DNA of 64,000 bases from Chromera velia (GCA_018398765.1 JAHBMJ010001106.1:133969-197968); one strand, 5' to 3'. Positions 47,944-60,019 are shown, counted from the stretch's first letter. Numbers and translations: made by a program. The notes: generated from the letters alone by a model not told the origin.

Positions 47944-49020
47944 TGTGTATGTGTGTGTGTGTGTATGTATGTGTGTGTGTGTCTATATGTCCAGGACCTC
48001 TCATCTTTTCTTCTTTTTTGTATTTTCCTGCCTCGTCATGTAGTATCCAACACACTCACCCACCCACCCACCTACCCATCCATCCATCTATCCATCCATC
48101 AATGAATCCATCCATCCATCTATCCGGTCATCCATCTATCCATCCATCCACCAAATTTGAATCTATCCATCTATTCATCCATTCAGCCATCAATCCATCT
48201 ATCCATTCAGGAAGACTGAGTAAAGAAAGAGTGAGTAAAGAGAATTGAGTAAGTGAGTGAGTGAGTGAGTGAATGAGTGAGAGAGAGAGAGAGAGAGAGT
48301 GATGAATGATTGATTGATTGGATGAGTAAGTGAGTGAGTGAGTGAGTGAGCAAGTAAGTGAGAGAGTGAGTGAGTGAGTGACTCAGAGAGTAAGTGAGTG
48401 AGTGACTAGGTGAGTGGGTGAGTGAGTGAGTGAGTGTAAGTGAGTGAAAGGGGGGGTGAAAGGGAGGAAAAAAAAAACGGGAAGAGGGAAGGTATGTGTG
48501 TGTGTCGTGTGTGTAAGTATATGTGCGTAAGTATGCGTGTGAGAGTATGTGTATGTGTGTGTGTGTAAGAGAGAGAGAGAGAGAGAAAGAGAGAATGAAA
48601 GAGGGAGTGAAAGAGAAAGAGAGAGAGAAAGAGAGAAAGATCGAAACAGAGACAAACAGGGGGAGAGAGAGAGAGACAGAGAGGGAGAGGGAGAAGGGGG
48701 AAGGGGGGGGNAGGAAAAGGGACAGGGAGAGAGAGGGAGAGAGGGAGGGAGGGAGGGAGGGAGAGAGAGAGAGAGAGAGAGTCAGAGTCTTAGAGAGAGA
48801 GAGAGAGAGAATCAGAAAGAGGGAGAAGAGGAGAGAGAGAGAAACAAAGAAACCTAGAAAGAAACAGAAAAACAAAGAGCCTGAGACCTCTACAGATAGA
48901 GAGAGAGAGAGAAAGAGAGAGAGAGAAACGGAAAAAGAGAAACTATAGGAGAGAGAGACGGCGACAGACCAAGGAAGAAATGAAAGGAGATTAAATGAGT
49001 GATGAAGGTGATAGTAAGTG
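47908..49020. repeat. Microsatellite field, 1.1 kb
   Basis: In order: (GT)n with GTAT interruptions, (CATC)n, (GAGT)n, then (GA)n-rich sequence to about 48,960. A single undetermined base lies at 48711. No gene is seen; long frames on both strands are artefacts. Confidence 0.9.
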
Positions 49021-49632
49021 ATTAAGTAAGTGATTGAAAACAAGTCCCTAGACGATATGCCAATTGAGTGTGAGTAAACAGTGCAATCAACCGCAATATG
49101 CGTTTGAATCAGATGGGGACAAATCCCGGACGATCGTTAAATCAAGAATGAAAATAAACATATTAATTGTTTAGATTTGTTTTAATTAAGCGTTTGATCA
49201 TAATTTTAAAAATGATGATTCAATTTTCTGTTATTGAAGTTTTTTGTACGGAAGACTAGCTAGTACATGTAAGAAAAGTTTTTGAAAATATTTTAATTTG
49301 AATAAGATTTTTTAGTTTTCTAACCTTGGTGATTGATCATTTTCTTTATTATTTTTCTTCGATTTTTATTTATTGAATTGAATTAAACTAAGGTAGTTAA
49401 AGCCACAAAGCCAGCCTTTGGGTACATTTAGCTTAACTTGGCTTTTATAACTAGTTTTAGCGTTCCTAGTATCGTTTCTTGTATAAACGGTCTCTAACGG
49501 TCTCGCACGGTCTCGTCTCGTATCGTATTATCTCATCTTAGCAGAGTGTCGTCCATCATGGTCGTGGGCATATGCATGTACCTTCATCAGGATACCAGCC
49601 TACCAACGGCCCCCCCGAGGCACTCACCCAAC
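49021..49632. other. AT-rich spacer
   Basis: No gene is seen. Around 49,480-49,530 the motif CGGTCTC or CGTCTCGTATCG is repeated several times. Confidence 0.5.
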
Positions 49633-49972
49633 TAGTTGGGTGTATCACGTATATGTTATAATCCCGTGTATGCAGCGTAACACACCTAATACCTATAGTA
49701 GGTTAGTGCCTCGACCAACCGTGTCGCGGTATATTTAAACGTCCATGCGGGCGGCAGCCCCGGCATGAATTGGGCCTCCCCCGTGCTGCTTCGGGGGGAT
49801 AATTTGAAATGAGCCGAATAGTCGGCTGTCTGAATAACAGACACACAGAACTTCCTTTTACAACTGTACTGACATAAGACCTATAGAAAAATGGCGTAAA
49901 ACGATGGTTAGACTGTCGAGAACCAGTGTTTTATGTTTGTCTTGAACATAAGCAAGCATGAGTTAAAAAAAC

Positions 49973-51746
49973 CCTGCTGCGTCTGAGGGCGGATTTGCTG
50001 CCCCAGATCCCCTGCCACCTCAGCATGATAGTCGTTCTGGAAGCAGTCATTCCCTTGCTCCTGTGCCTCCTTCAACCATCGGCAGAGCACAGTGTGGATC
50101 GGCGCTCCAGCCGAAAGCTCCTCGAAGATCTCTTCGAATTGAACGGACGAGGCGGACTAGTCGAACTGTCAACTATGCTGACATGCTGACTCAGTCTGGT
50201 GTGGATCACTACAAGTCAAGTGATGGCAGCATCTGGCCAGGAAGTCAGTCGTTGCATTCTGTCCCCATCTTGAGCACTACAAGCTGGCAGCACGTACCTT
50301 CTTTGACTATACATACATAGATACATATACACACATATATGCATATATCTGTGCTTGCTGTCTCCTTCAGGTTCACATACCTCCGTTTCTTCTTCAAGCG
50401 CTCCTTGAAGTTCTGGATCGAGGTCGAGAGGGGACAGACCTGTAGGTTCTTTTAGCTATGTTTATGACCGGTGCAAAGGCTGGTTCCACCGAGCACAGCT
50501 CCAAAAGGTCAAGTTGCAGGTTTGTGGGAGATGTGCCGAAAGCCTTCATGTGGTGCGTGAAGACGCTTGCACCTCTCCGGACATGCTGTCTAAACCTTCA
50601 GAATGACTGCCTACGCCGATCCCAGGTGGCCCTGATGGGCCACCTGGAATCAGGGCCGCCTGGGGTCTTATGTATAACCTTCCCCAGGCGGTCCTTATGG
50701 ACCGCCTGCGGCACCCCAGGCAGTCAAGAGGTCTTTCTGCATTCTCTCTATAGTGTGAAAAACATTGAAAAAAGTTTAAAAATGCCTTTATTCTAGGATT
50801 TAGTATCTGAACGCAACTTTAAAGATTTATTTACAATGCTTCAAATTGAATCAATAAATCAAAATTTTTATATAATTCTAGATATTATTTTATAGAAAAG
50901 AATTAAATCAAATTTTCTGAATAATTTTCTAAAGTAAATTTCCACTCTGCGATAAGTTTATAAACAATGTAAAGTTGCATGTATTATTTTTTGTTTACTT
51001 GGATTGGCACCTTCCTTCTAGGAAGTACTGGAGCCAGTCCGTCAGCCCCCCCCTTCTGGATATCTAGGCACCGATCTTCACCCTAGGCAACTCTCAACAA
51101 CTGCCTGGGGCGAAGTTCTATATAAACTTAGGTAAAACCACCTGGAGTCGCCCCAGGCGACCCTAGCAGGCCGCCTGTGGCGTGCCTGGGGTACCCCAGG
51201 CGCCCTAGGCAGGTTTAGACAGCATGTCTCCAGAGCTAAAGAAGCGGAGGAAGAAGAAAAAGCACCCCGGAGAGCAGTAAGCAGATGTAGTTGCAGGTGT
51301 AGAGCGGGTGTCACCGACCTTCGGCATGGGAGGGGACTCAGCCGGGGGAAGTGATTCGCCAGTGGTTGGTCTTCTTCCCCCGCCAGCCTAGCCGTTATCT
51401 TTTCTGGGTGACGGTACTCAGACCTTGGCTGGATGCGTTCCCACAAGGCTTCTGTCATAACAGAATGCAACGCCGACAGCTTTGGGGCCCTTTGGGGCTT
51501 CTCAACAGGAGACAGAGTGCTTTTTGAGAAACGAGATAGACAGACACCAGATGCGTACAGCATCGTTCTATTCACAACTGACATCAACGCCCTCCGCGTT
51601 GCACCCTCAATGTCTGTCTGTGCTTTGTGCAACACGTATTGGGGCAGCATGCTCTTCAAAGCGCGCACCATCAGGCCTTTCGCACCGGGTAATAGGGTAG
51701 CATCTTTGACTGCCTTCACTCGATCGAACACAAATTCCTCACTCAT
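49973..51746 (-). CDS. Possible multi-exon gene, unknown product
   Basis: Not recognised. The minus strand begins with ATG at 51746 (MSEEFVFDRVKAVKDATLLP) and stays open to a possible donor at 51424 (AG then GTCTGA). A short candidate exon with RLAGEEDQPLANHFPRL follows, joined in the same phase and ending before GTCGGT near 51,328. Further candidate exons are 50439-50381 (SIQNFKERLKKKRR, between CTACAG and GTATGT) and 50156-49973 (FEEIFEELSAGAPIHTVLCR then WLKEAQEQGNDCF, with an acceptor CTAG). A 647-bp MITE lies in the presumed intron between the second and third. It could be a host gene or the cargo of the candidate TIR element around it. Splice sites are clean but no family supports the model. 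Confidence 0.35.
50581..51227. mobile_element. 647-bp MITE with hairpin-rich subterminal regions
   Basis: Perfect 17-base TIRs: ACATGCTGTCTAAACCT at 50581-50597 and its reverse complement at 51211-51227. Just inside each end lie GC-rich palindromes: CCAGGTGGCCC-TGAT-GGGCCACCTGG, CAGGCGGTCC-TTAT-GGACCGCCTG, and GCCTGGGGTACCCCAGGC. The 300-base centre is AT-rich. No coding sequence. Flanks read CTCCGG and CTCCAG, a possible imperfect target duplication. Confidence 0.75.
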
Positions 51747-53198
51747 CCTAGTTCTTACACTTCTAACGGTCGTTTTTTCCTGCGATTTCGACAGCTTTGA
51801 AGTGAGTAAGAGTGTCTGGAACTAATGTGGCTCAACGAAGTTCAGTTGTCAGTCCGTCTCCGAGATTGATGTTAATCTACCGTATCTGGTGCCCTGCAGG
51901 GTGGCGGGGGGCCTAATTCATGCCAGGGCCTCCGCATGCATGCGGCGGAGCACAAACTTTGATTGTTTATGCGACCGCGCATTGCATATAGGGCCCTTCG
52001 CAGTCATTGTGTCAGACCGTGAACTGCCCTCTGAGATGTACTCCTGTATCGCCTCAGGGGGCAGCTCAGCTCTGCTGAGATTAGCTGAGAGGCCCTGACA
52101 TCGCACACACTCGCATAACATATTTTTTCATTTTTAGGGGGCCGGGGGATCGGTTCTGTCGATCTCCGTCATGGTCGGTGTCGCCCGAGTTCCAAATTAA
52201 ATGTACCCCTCAAGCAACTCGATTACTTTGCGCATACGTGCCTCTCAAGTAACTTGCATGGAGTTGCACATGCATATACGACGCGCGCGCGGTCCTAAAA
52301 AGCATACTTCGCTGCCGTGGCCCCCGCCCCATGGCAGCATACAACTTAGACATGCCCAAGCCCCCGATGGTGTGCATCAATTAGCGGATCCCTAAATAGC
52401 GACCCGAGGCACTCACCCAACTGGTTGGGTGTATCCCGTACATATAGCCGATTATATTTTTGTCTAAAAAAAAAAATCGGCCAATACGCGTCCATTTGGT
52501 CATGCAGCCACTTCATTTGCATGTTGCTCCAAAGATGTGCAATCATGCATACAATCTACGACCACCAGCACCGTGTCTGCGACTTACTGCTCATACTAGC
52601 CTCATTCTTACATTGGTTTCATCGCACTGCGTGCTCTCAATGCCTGTCATTCATTTGTTTTATCCCACTGCACTCCATTCTCTCCTTCCCGCTTGCCTGT
52701 GTCATTGCACGATCTTCGTTGTCTGCATGCATCCTGCAGCTCTCCGCCTGCCCAAAATTATGCATTCGTGCTAGCTCACTGCGCTAACATTTTCACTCAT
52801 GCAGGTTGCTGCTCGCATTCGATCATGCATTCACTCCACGTGTATATATCAATCCCTATTCATCTTATCACCGCTCGATCCCACAATAATCGGTTTCACT
52901 GCATGCTTTCGCATGACAATCCACTGCCCTGCCTATTTCGTTTCACTGTTCTCATTGCACCTTTGTACGCCACATCTCTCCCACTGTCATCTAAGTTGCC
53001 TCTTTGCCGAGCCTTTCGCGCTCACGTCAGCTCTCACATCGAGTCTCATTAAATCTCAGTCTTCTCAGTTCAGTGCTCTGATTTCAATGCATGGCCTCTT
53101 CCCGCTTTATTCTCTCTCATGTTTGGTTCTCGCTTTTTCCTGCCCACAGCCATCAACTCATTGCTCTTATGCCCCAGCTATCACCCGGCGCAGACAGG

Positions 53199-53356
53199 TG
53201 GGCATGCAGGCAGGCAGGCAGATATCCCAAACGGCAGAATAGGCAGACCCGTAAAATGAGAGAATGGCAAGCAGAAAGGCAGAGAGACATGCAAACATGC
53301 AGACATAGGCACTGCCAGGCAGGCAGGCAGGCAGGCAGGCAGGCAAGCAGGCAGAC

Positions 53357-53389
<33 letters not shown>

Positions 53390-53393
53390 CACG
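53199..53393. repeat. (GGCA)n and (CAGA)n microsatellite
   Basis: GCAG/GGCA units at 53,199-53,222 and 53,313-53,355, then CAGA/GACA units to 53,391. Confidence 0.9.
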
Positions 53394-54054
53394 GGCTACT
53401 CTCTCGGTAACCCTGTTTGCTCACATCTCATCTCTTCACTTGCATTTCACTTTTCTTATCTTGCCTCTCTCATGTCATTTCTCTCAATTCCGACCTCTTA
53501 TCCGACCTCTCAGCTGTACATATCTCTACATGCTACCTCACAAACAAACTGTGAGATTCAGAAGTCGCAATCCCACTCTGCTTCCGTCTTGACGTTAAAC
53601 TTTCCTTCCGGCACGACTGAGCGTATTCCTGCCTACCTGCCTGTTGGCTGTCGTGCAGGTATGCCTTCCTGTATGCCTGACCGCATTCCTAATTTTGTCT
53701 TCTTTTCTGAGTGTGCTCAAAGTTCTGCCTCCCTGTCTGTTTGACTGCTTTCTCATCATCCCAGCCAGGTACCCATTCTGTCTGCCTGACTACCTGAGGC
53801 TCCCGAATTTTGATCTTTCTGTTTGCCTATGTTCACTGAAAAGTTCTGACTGGGCCGCCCTTTCCAAGGACTGCCTTTAAAAACTTGCTATCTTGACAAC
53901 CTTCCACATTTCGCTTTTCCGCTCTTCTATCTTTTCTCCCGTCACCTCTTCTGTCCTCTTTATCTGTTCTGTGTTTCTTCTTTCTTTCTGTCACTGCTTT
54001 CTTCATTCTCTTCCCCCCTTTCGTTTCTCTCTCCGGACGTATACCTCTTATTTT

Positions 54055-54270
54055 ACATGTTTTTTCATAACAGCGCCTGAAAGTTATTTCATGATAAGTT
54101 TCCTCGACACGATCGTACTCGATCGTCAACATCGACCGCCATTTATTGAACATCGCCTCTCATACATGTTTTTCGTAACGGCGCCTAAATGATATTGCAT
54201 GGTAAGTTCCCTTGACTTGATCATACTTGATCCATAAGTTGATCATCAACATCGATCGGCATTAATTTAT
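54055..54270. repeat. Imperfect tandem duplication, about 108-bp period
   Basis: ACATGTTTTT-C-TAAC-GCGCCT followed by a GATCGTACTCGATC or GATCATACTTGATC block and ending TTTATTGAA occurs from about 54055 and again from about 54164. Confidence 0.75.
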
Positions 54271-54477
54271 TGAATACAGTTATAAAAAGCTTTTACAATC
54301 AAGCGGTTTGAGAAAATTAAGGAAAATTTAATTTAATTTATACCAGATTACAAAACTTTTTTGACCAACTATTGATCAATGAGTTCCACAGTTGATACAC
54401 AAAGCATTTATCAAAAAGTATCCTCTAAGAAAGGTTACAAAATGTGTTTAACCGTAAGTCTAACGAATTTTAGAATA

Positions 54478-54579
54478 TTTTATGATATAGCGCTTATTTA
54501 ATCGACTAGTTGATTGATTGAATGTGTAAAACATTTTATGGCATAGCGCTTATTTAATCGACTAGTTGATTGATTGAAT
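54478..54579. repeat. Two 46-bp copies, 56-bp period
   Basis: 54478-54523 and 54534-54579 both contain ATAGCGCTTATTTAATCGAC and end GATTGATTGAAT. Two mismatches. Confidence 0.9.
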
Positions 54580-54936
54580 ACATAATTTTTTAAAGTCATA
54601 ATGATGTTAAATGCATTCGGTTCAGTGAATATGTAATTGATGGATTTAATACTACCAATAGTAGCTCAGGAAAAGATTTAGTAATCAAACCGTAATCTAC
54701 ATGCTTATGTTTTTTAACGTTTTCCCTTAGCCCGTACGTCATAATTAACACATTCACAATTAATTAAGAGTCGGGTGACAAGACCTTAGTCACTTCTGCA
54801 TGCAAAGCGCGCGCACTCACTGTGGCACTTATTAAATTAAAAACTGCGGAGCTTTGTACACATGTGATACACCCAACTACCCCAGATATTGATTCGTTGC
54901 ATGCCACTTTTTAATGAAGCACGTACCTGATACGGA

Positions 54937-55195
54937 CTAGGCTCTGCACTCCATAAATAAAAAAAGAAAAAGAAAAAAACTTTAAAAAAGAAAGTTTCTG
55001 ATCTTTTTTTCTTTTTTTATTTATTAACCAACAAACATATACTTTTCATGCAACTAGTCATGCAACCTCCCGTGTAAAACTTATGCAACACTTGAATAAC
55101 AATTGTTTGCCTGTTTACTGTCATCATTAAAAAAAAATCTATTAAAAAATTTTTTTTTTAATCTTTTGTTTTTTTTTATGTGGTGCAGGGCCTAA
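54937..55195 (+). mobile_element. hAT-like MITE, copy A
   Basis: 259 bp. Ends CTAGGCTCTGCACTCCATAAA-like (left; first 20 bases CTAGGCTCTGCACTCCATAA) and the inverted TTTATGTGGTGCAGGGCCTA (right). Flanked by GATACGGA (54929-54936) and GATATGGA (55196-55203), an 8-base target duplication with one difference, as hAT elements make. The interior has A/T runs, a block with CATGCAACTAGTCATGCAAC, and no coding capacity. Confidence 0.8.
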
Positions 55196-55511
55196 GATAT
55201 GGAACTGATCAATCACTCAATCTTAGAATTAATTTAGGAATCGATTAATCAATCAATTGCGTAAAAGCTGTTGTCTAGGTAATACTATTCTTCTCCTGCT
55301 ACTCGGTAGTAGATAATAGACTATTAATTAATAGTATAGATTCTCCTACCTGTTCACACTCTATAGAATAGGCTTCTTCTATCTAATCTCTTATATAAGA
55401 ATTCTTATAAAATAGAATAAAATTATTAAATGTTCTGGGTAGTTCTGGGACAGTGGGACCTAGTCTGAGGCCCGGCTATGGAACCTGGGTTGCTCCACGC
55501 TGGCTTTGTGA

Positions 55512-56035
55512 CTAGGGCCTGCACTACATTAAAAAAATAATATTATACAATAAAAGATCGGAAAAACTTTTTTTTTTAATTTATCATGGCAGTCAACAGG
55601 CAAACAAGTTGAAACAACGCGCTGTTTTTCAAGTGTTGCAAGAGTGCCAGCTAGAGTGCCTCAGCTCTGCACTCTATAAAAAAAAAAGAAAAAAAAAAGA
55701 AAAGTTCCGATTTTTTTTTATTTTTATTATTATTTATGAACCAAAACACATATAGTTTTTACACAACATTACGCAACATCCCATGCAACACTCTTACAAT
55801 ACCTGAACAACAGTTGTTTACTACCTATTGACTGCCATGATAAATAAAAAAAAAAATCATAAAAAAAAAGTTTTTCCGATCTTTTCTTTTTTTTTTATGT
55901 AGTGCGGAGCCTATAGTAGAGTGCCAGTGTTGCACAGGATGTTGCATGCAAATTAAATATGTTTTTGGGTTGATAAAAAAAAAAAAAACTTGAAAACTTT
56001 CTTTTTTTTTTTTTTTTATGGAGTGCAGGGCCTAG
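55512..56035 (-). mobile_element. hAT-like MITE, outer copy split by copy B
   Basis: The left end CTAGGGCCTGCAC and the right end GTGCAGGGCCTAG are inverted repeats of the same family as copy A. The interior matches copy A in reverse orientation (AACAGGCAAACAA, CAAGTGTTGCA, GGTTGCATG-like segments) but is interrupted at about 55,641-55,928 by copy B. Flanks CTTTGTGA and CTCTGTAG are only a weak target duplication. Confidence 0.7.
55661..55914 (+). mobile_element. hAT-like MITE, copy B, nested in the outer copy
   Basis: Starts TCAGCTCTGCACTCTATAAA and ends TTTATGTAGTGCGGAGCCTA. Same interior as copy A (CAACATCCCATGCAACACT, AACAACAGTTGTTTAC). TAGAGTGCC occurs on both sides (55652-55660 and 55917-55925), a target-duplication candidate, so B entered after the outer copy. 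Confidence 0.7.
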
Positions 56036-57972
56036 CTCTGTAGTCTAGTTCTCAGCAAGGTTCTCAGTCATTTTTAGTTAAATTCTAGGTTAAATTCAGC
56101 ATGAGAAGTTCTGCTGCGTGACTATGCAATGTGTAGTTAATGCTAGAGTTAATGTGCCGTGTGGTACGCACTGCTGAGGCAACTGACCTGCCTAATGACC
56201 TGCAGATGTGATCAGATGTTGCGCGGGAATGTATTTGTAATTAAGTCCTTGAGCGCTTCAGCGGTCCAAGGACCCGTGCAGCAACCTCTTAGCTCTTTAG
56301 TTAGCTCTTCCTTTCAAGGCACTAAGGCGAAAAAGCACATCAAGAGATGGGGCAATCATTTAGACATACGTATGGATTCCACTAGGGATTCCCCTCGAAT
56401 GAAACTTAATGGTTGTGAAACGTACAACCAGAAGATCACACACGCACACTCACTCACTCACGCACTCACTCACTCACATAGTGACTCAGACCTGCCAGCA
56501 CATGCACAGAGAAACGCACAATTTCCGCATGCACATTCTACGAAACGAAGCGCAAGCAAATCACAACCACACACGCATGCAGTCAATGGACACATCCACA
56601 CATGAAAGACGAAAAACGCTCCCTCCCAGCAACGACCTCCCGGTAGGAGGCTCAAGAAGGCGAACAAATCGAAACAGACCCACCCACCTGTCCGCACACA
56701 ACCAAGCAAACACTGCTCGTCTGTCTGCAGACTCGAGGTCCCCCCTCAACTTTTCTCGAGAAGGAGACCCTCAGCCCCTCCACCCAAGATGAAGAAAATC
56801 GATCAACATCGCCCTCCCCCCCCTTTCCCCCATCCCCCCTTCGTACGGCTACTTTGCTTCACATGCACACGGATGTTCTCCCCCCCCCCCTTTCCCCACC
56901 CGCGTCCCAAATGCGCTCTCCTCTCTTTTTCTTGAAGGAGCCACAGACCGACCCACATGCCGCAACACATACGTATGGCCCCATCTTTCTCTCTCACCTC
57001 CGATGATGGACCGTGTGAAAAGGAAGCATGCATGAGCAGAGAGAGGAGGACCGCACGTATGTCGCATTCAGTTTACTGACGCACTCACTCGGGATAGACG
57101 ATTGATTCAATCACTGCCGTCATGCACGACGAAGAGAGACTTGTCCATGACCCGATCTATCCATTGACTCCTGTGGTGGATTGATTGGCTGATTGACCAG
57201 TGAGGCGAGCTTCCAATCTGACGCACGCACTTTCTCTCCGAATGAGGTGCCTGCCAAATGCCCTTCTCTCCCCGCGCCATTTTCTCCCTCCCTTCATCTC
57301 TCTGATCGATCGACTGAGCATGCATGCGAACAGTCGACCGAGGAGGTTTCCGGCTGCTTTGCGGAAGAGAAGAGAAGAGAGGAGAGAAGGAATCATCACA
57401 TCAGCATTTTCCTTCGTCTATTGACTGAGAGAAGACAGGGAAAGAGGGGAAAACGAAGAAAGCGCCAAGAAGACCCACGCCGACGCCAGCCGTCCGCATG
57501 CATCTCATGGCATACTGTCGTGTGACTCAATCGGAGGGTCGATTGATGCGAGAATGACGAAAAACGAAAGGTCGAGGGTCTAAAAAACGATTTCTTCTTC
57601 CATGGTCCACCAATCGGTCTAATTCAAATCAGAATCATCCGTTCGATCTCATTGACCAGAAGAGCCACAACCCGACGTACAGACATCAAAGGAATACATC
57701 GAGACAACAGGGAGAAAGGGAGGAGAGAGAGGACATTATTTTTTTAATTCCCTCGTTCTGCCACACAGGCACAGACGTTCAAGCCTCTCTCTTGCATACA
57801 AGCGAAGATCGGAGAGGCAACAAATTAGAGACAGAGGAGTAAGACGAACGAAACACGTACCGCGCGGAGACGCGGCTTGTACACAAAAAAGAAGAAGATC
57901 AGATGAGAGGAACTGAAAAGACCAAATCCCTTCCCATGCACACACACGCACGCACACAAACACACTCACACA

Positions 57973-58009
<37 letters not shown>

Positions 58010-58647
58010 ACGTTCATTGTCCTTCTGCCCAGCCGCCCCCCTGTCTTACGGGCACACAACGCGTCACATCTCCTCAGAAGCGGCAAGACCAGAAAAGAAA
58101 ACGAGACTGGCTGTGGTTTATGGAAAAAGGAGAGAAGGAGCTTTTGTTGAAAGATGAAAGAAAGAAAAGGTCGCCGGCAGAAGAACTTAGAAAGGATGCA
58201 GACACGTTGTTGCGGGACATGCGGGCAGAAAGGAAACAGCAGCAGCACCAGAAGCAGCTGGAGGCCAACAACACACCCACACACACACAGACACACACAC
58301 AATGCAAAGGAAAAGGTGACAAATGAAAAGTGTAAGAACCAGTTGGAATGCAGAGACGATTCAAGGGGAGGGAGGAAAACTGAAGAAGTCGTCACCCGTC
58401 TCCTCCCCCGTCTCTGCTTGCCTTCCCGACTGCTTTTCTATTGGCACTCCGCTATCTCCTGCGACCCGAAAGATCATAGCGAGCAAAGAGAAGAGAACCG
58501 AGGAAGGAAGGAAGGAAGGAAGGAAGGGAGGAAGGAAGAAAAAGCAAAAAAACAAAAGGCGCGATCGATCTTTGTCTTTCTGGTCTATTTCGCTTGTCTG
58601 GCGGTCGGTCCACACATCTATGCATTCAATCCATGTGAACAGACACA
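56036..58647. other. Spacer without a confident gene
   Basis: (CACT)n at 56,440-56,480, C-rich runs at 56,810-56,905, (CA)n at 57,940-58,005, (GAAG)n at 58,500-58,540. Open frames on either strand lack recognisable motifs and run through the repeats. Confidence 0.45.
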
Positions 58648-58870
58648 CAGGCAATAAGACAGCAGTCAGGCAGGGAGGCAGCACAGCTACTGTCTCTGGA
58701 ATCTCTTCCGAGCTTCTGCAAAGCCAGGGACCCCCTCTGTACAGAGTTCTCCCCTCGGGGGGAAGACCGCCGCCGAAGAGGAAGAACGGTGGGTATCCGG
58801 GGTATTCGCGACGCTCTGCTGCTCCTTCTGCTTCTCACCCCTTTCCTCCACCACCTTCTGCTGATTCTCT
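58648..58870 (-). repeat. Downstream copy of the coiled-coil gene's last coding segment
   Basis: 223 bases aligning without gaps to 59797-60019, with five differences, all within the 85 bases that encode the upstream part. On the minus strand it keeps the whole frame from ENQQKVVEERG to RKRFQRQ and the same TAG stop. Four differences are silent and one changes Ala to Thr. The sequence upstream of it (58,871-59,060) is not duplicated. Confidence 0.95.
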
Positions 58871-59796
58871 TCCTTTTCCTGTCCTACTCTCTTTTCTCCT
58901 CAGGCGAATCGGAGTTTCGACTTGCTTCGAGAAAAGACAAGAAGAGAAAGGAAGCGGGAATCGAAACGCAGAGCTTGAAAACAAAAATCAAACGAGATGC
59001 AGCGAAGTGGAAGTCCCACCAGACAGATCCTACACGGGCCCTTCTGTCCTCCTTCGCTGACAGACAAAAGAGTTAAGTAGAATAGAATAGATTTTTCTTT
59101 CTGTCCGCCCCCCCCCTCCATTTGCACTGGGTTTTGTTTGTCTCCGCTGAGCTTCTTTCTCGTAGCGCATAGGTGAGGGGGATACCGGGAGAAAGGAAAA
59201 ACGCCTATAATGCCGAAAAAGCAAAAAACGGGAGGGGGCAGAGATGCAGCGATTTGATGTCAATCCGGTTCCCCTCCTTACCCATCCATACCATCGAGTT
59301 CAGGGACAGGTAGACAGGCAGGAAGGGGAGGAGAGGACGGCAAGAGGGAAGTCAATCTGGTGACAGACCGACAGACGGATGGGAAGGGGACTCGAGAAGC
59401 TGGTCTAAAAACGGCGGTGAAGTGAACAAATTGACGTGGAAGAAAATTGAATGAATTCGTTCGACTGGTCCAATGGAGAACAGGGGGAGAATACGGAGAG
59501 GAGTTTGCAGACGCGAGGAGGAACAGGAGGATTATTTAAACGCCTTGGTATGACAGAAAGACGCAAGTTCGGCAACGGAAGTGCGAGTGTTCTTAGCAGA
59601 ATGGATCGCATCTCTTTTCTGGCTTTTTCTCTATCTGCATGTGCAGAGGAACAAAAACAAAAGAAAACAACCCACAGGAGAGGAGAGACTTGCATGCTCT
59701 TTTTCGTTCCGATCTCCTCACCGCCATCTTTCAGTCAGGTCGCATGTGCATGCATGCATCTACGAATTCACTCATTCATTCACGTAAAGAGGCTTG

Positions 59797-60019
59797 CAGG
59801 CAATAAGACAGCAGTCAGGCAGGGAGGCAGCACAGCTACTGTCTCTGGAATCTCTTCCGAGCTTCTGCAAAGCCAGGGACCCCCTCTGTACAGAGTTCTC
59901 CCCTCGGGGGGAAGACCGCCGCCGAAGAGGAAGAACGGTGGGTGTCCGGGGCATTCGCGACACTCTGCTGCTCTTTCTGCTTCTCCCCCCTTTCCTCCAC
60001 CACCTTCTGCTGATTCTCT
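59797..60019 (-). repeat. Gene-internal copy of the duplicated terminal segment
   Basis: The copy inside the coiled-coil gene's last exon and 3' UTR; partner of 58648-58870. Confidence 0.95.

Larger units (their letters stand above)
49633..54879. mobile_element. Candidate 5.2-kb TIR element (uncertain)
   Basis: TAGTTGGGTGTATCAC at 49633-49648 reappears as its exact reverse complement at 54864-54879, in the inward-facing arrangement of terminal inverted repeats. A related copy (39-base block, three mismatches) lies inside at 52405-52443, which weakens the case: the motif may simply be a dispersed repeat. The interval encloses a possible minus-strand gene and a 647-bp MITE. No clear target duplication is visible. 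Confidence 0.3.

Noticed and set aside
48207-49043. 278-residue Ser/Leu-rich minus-strand protein
   Set aside because: It is a translation of the (GA)n/(GAGT)n field and crosses an undetermined base.
58120-58326. Short plus-strand charged protein (EELRKDADTLLRDMRAER)
   Set aside because: It is attractive as a coiled coil but has no supporting splice sites, is antisense to the region after the coiled-coil gene, and ends in a CA repeat.
57736-58395. 219-residue minus-strand protein
   Set aside because: Much of it is Cys-Val repeats from a (CA)n tract; no splice context or motif supports it.
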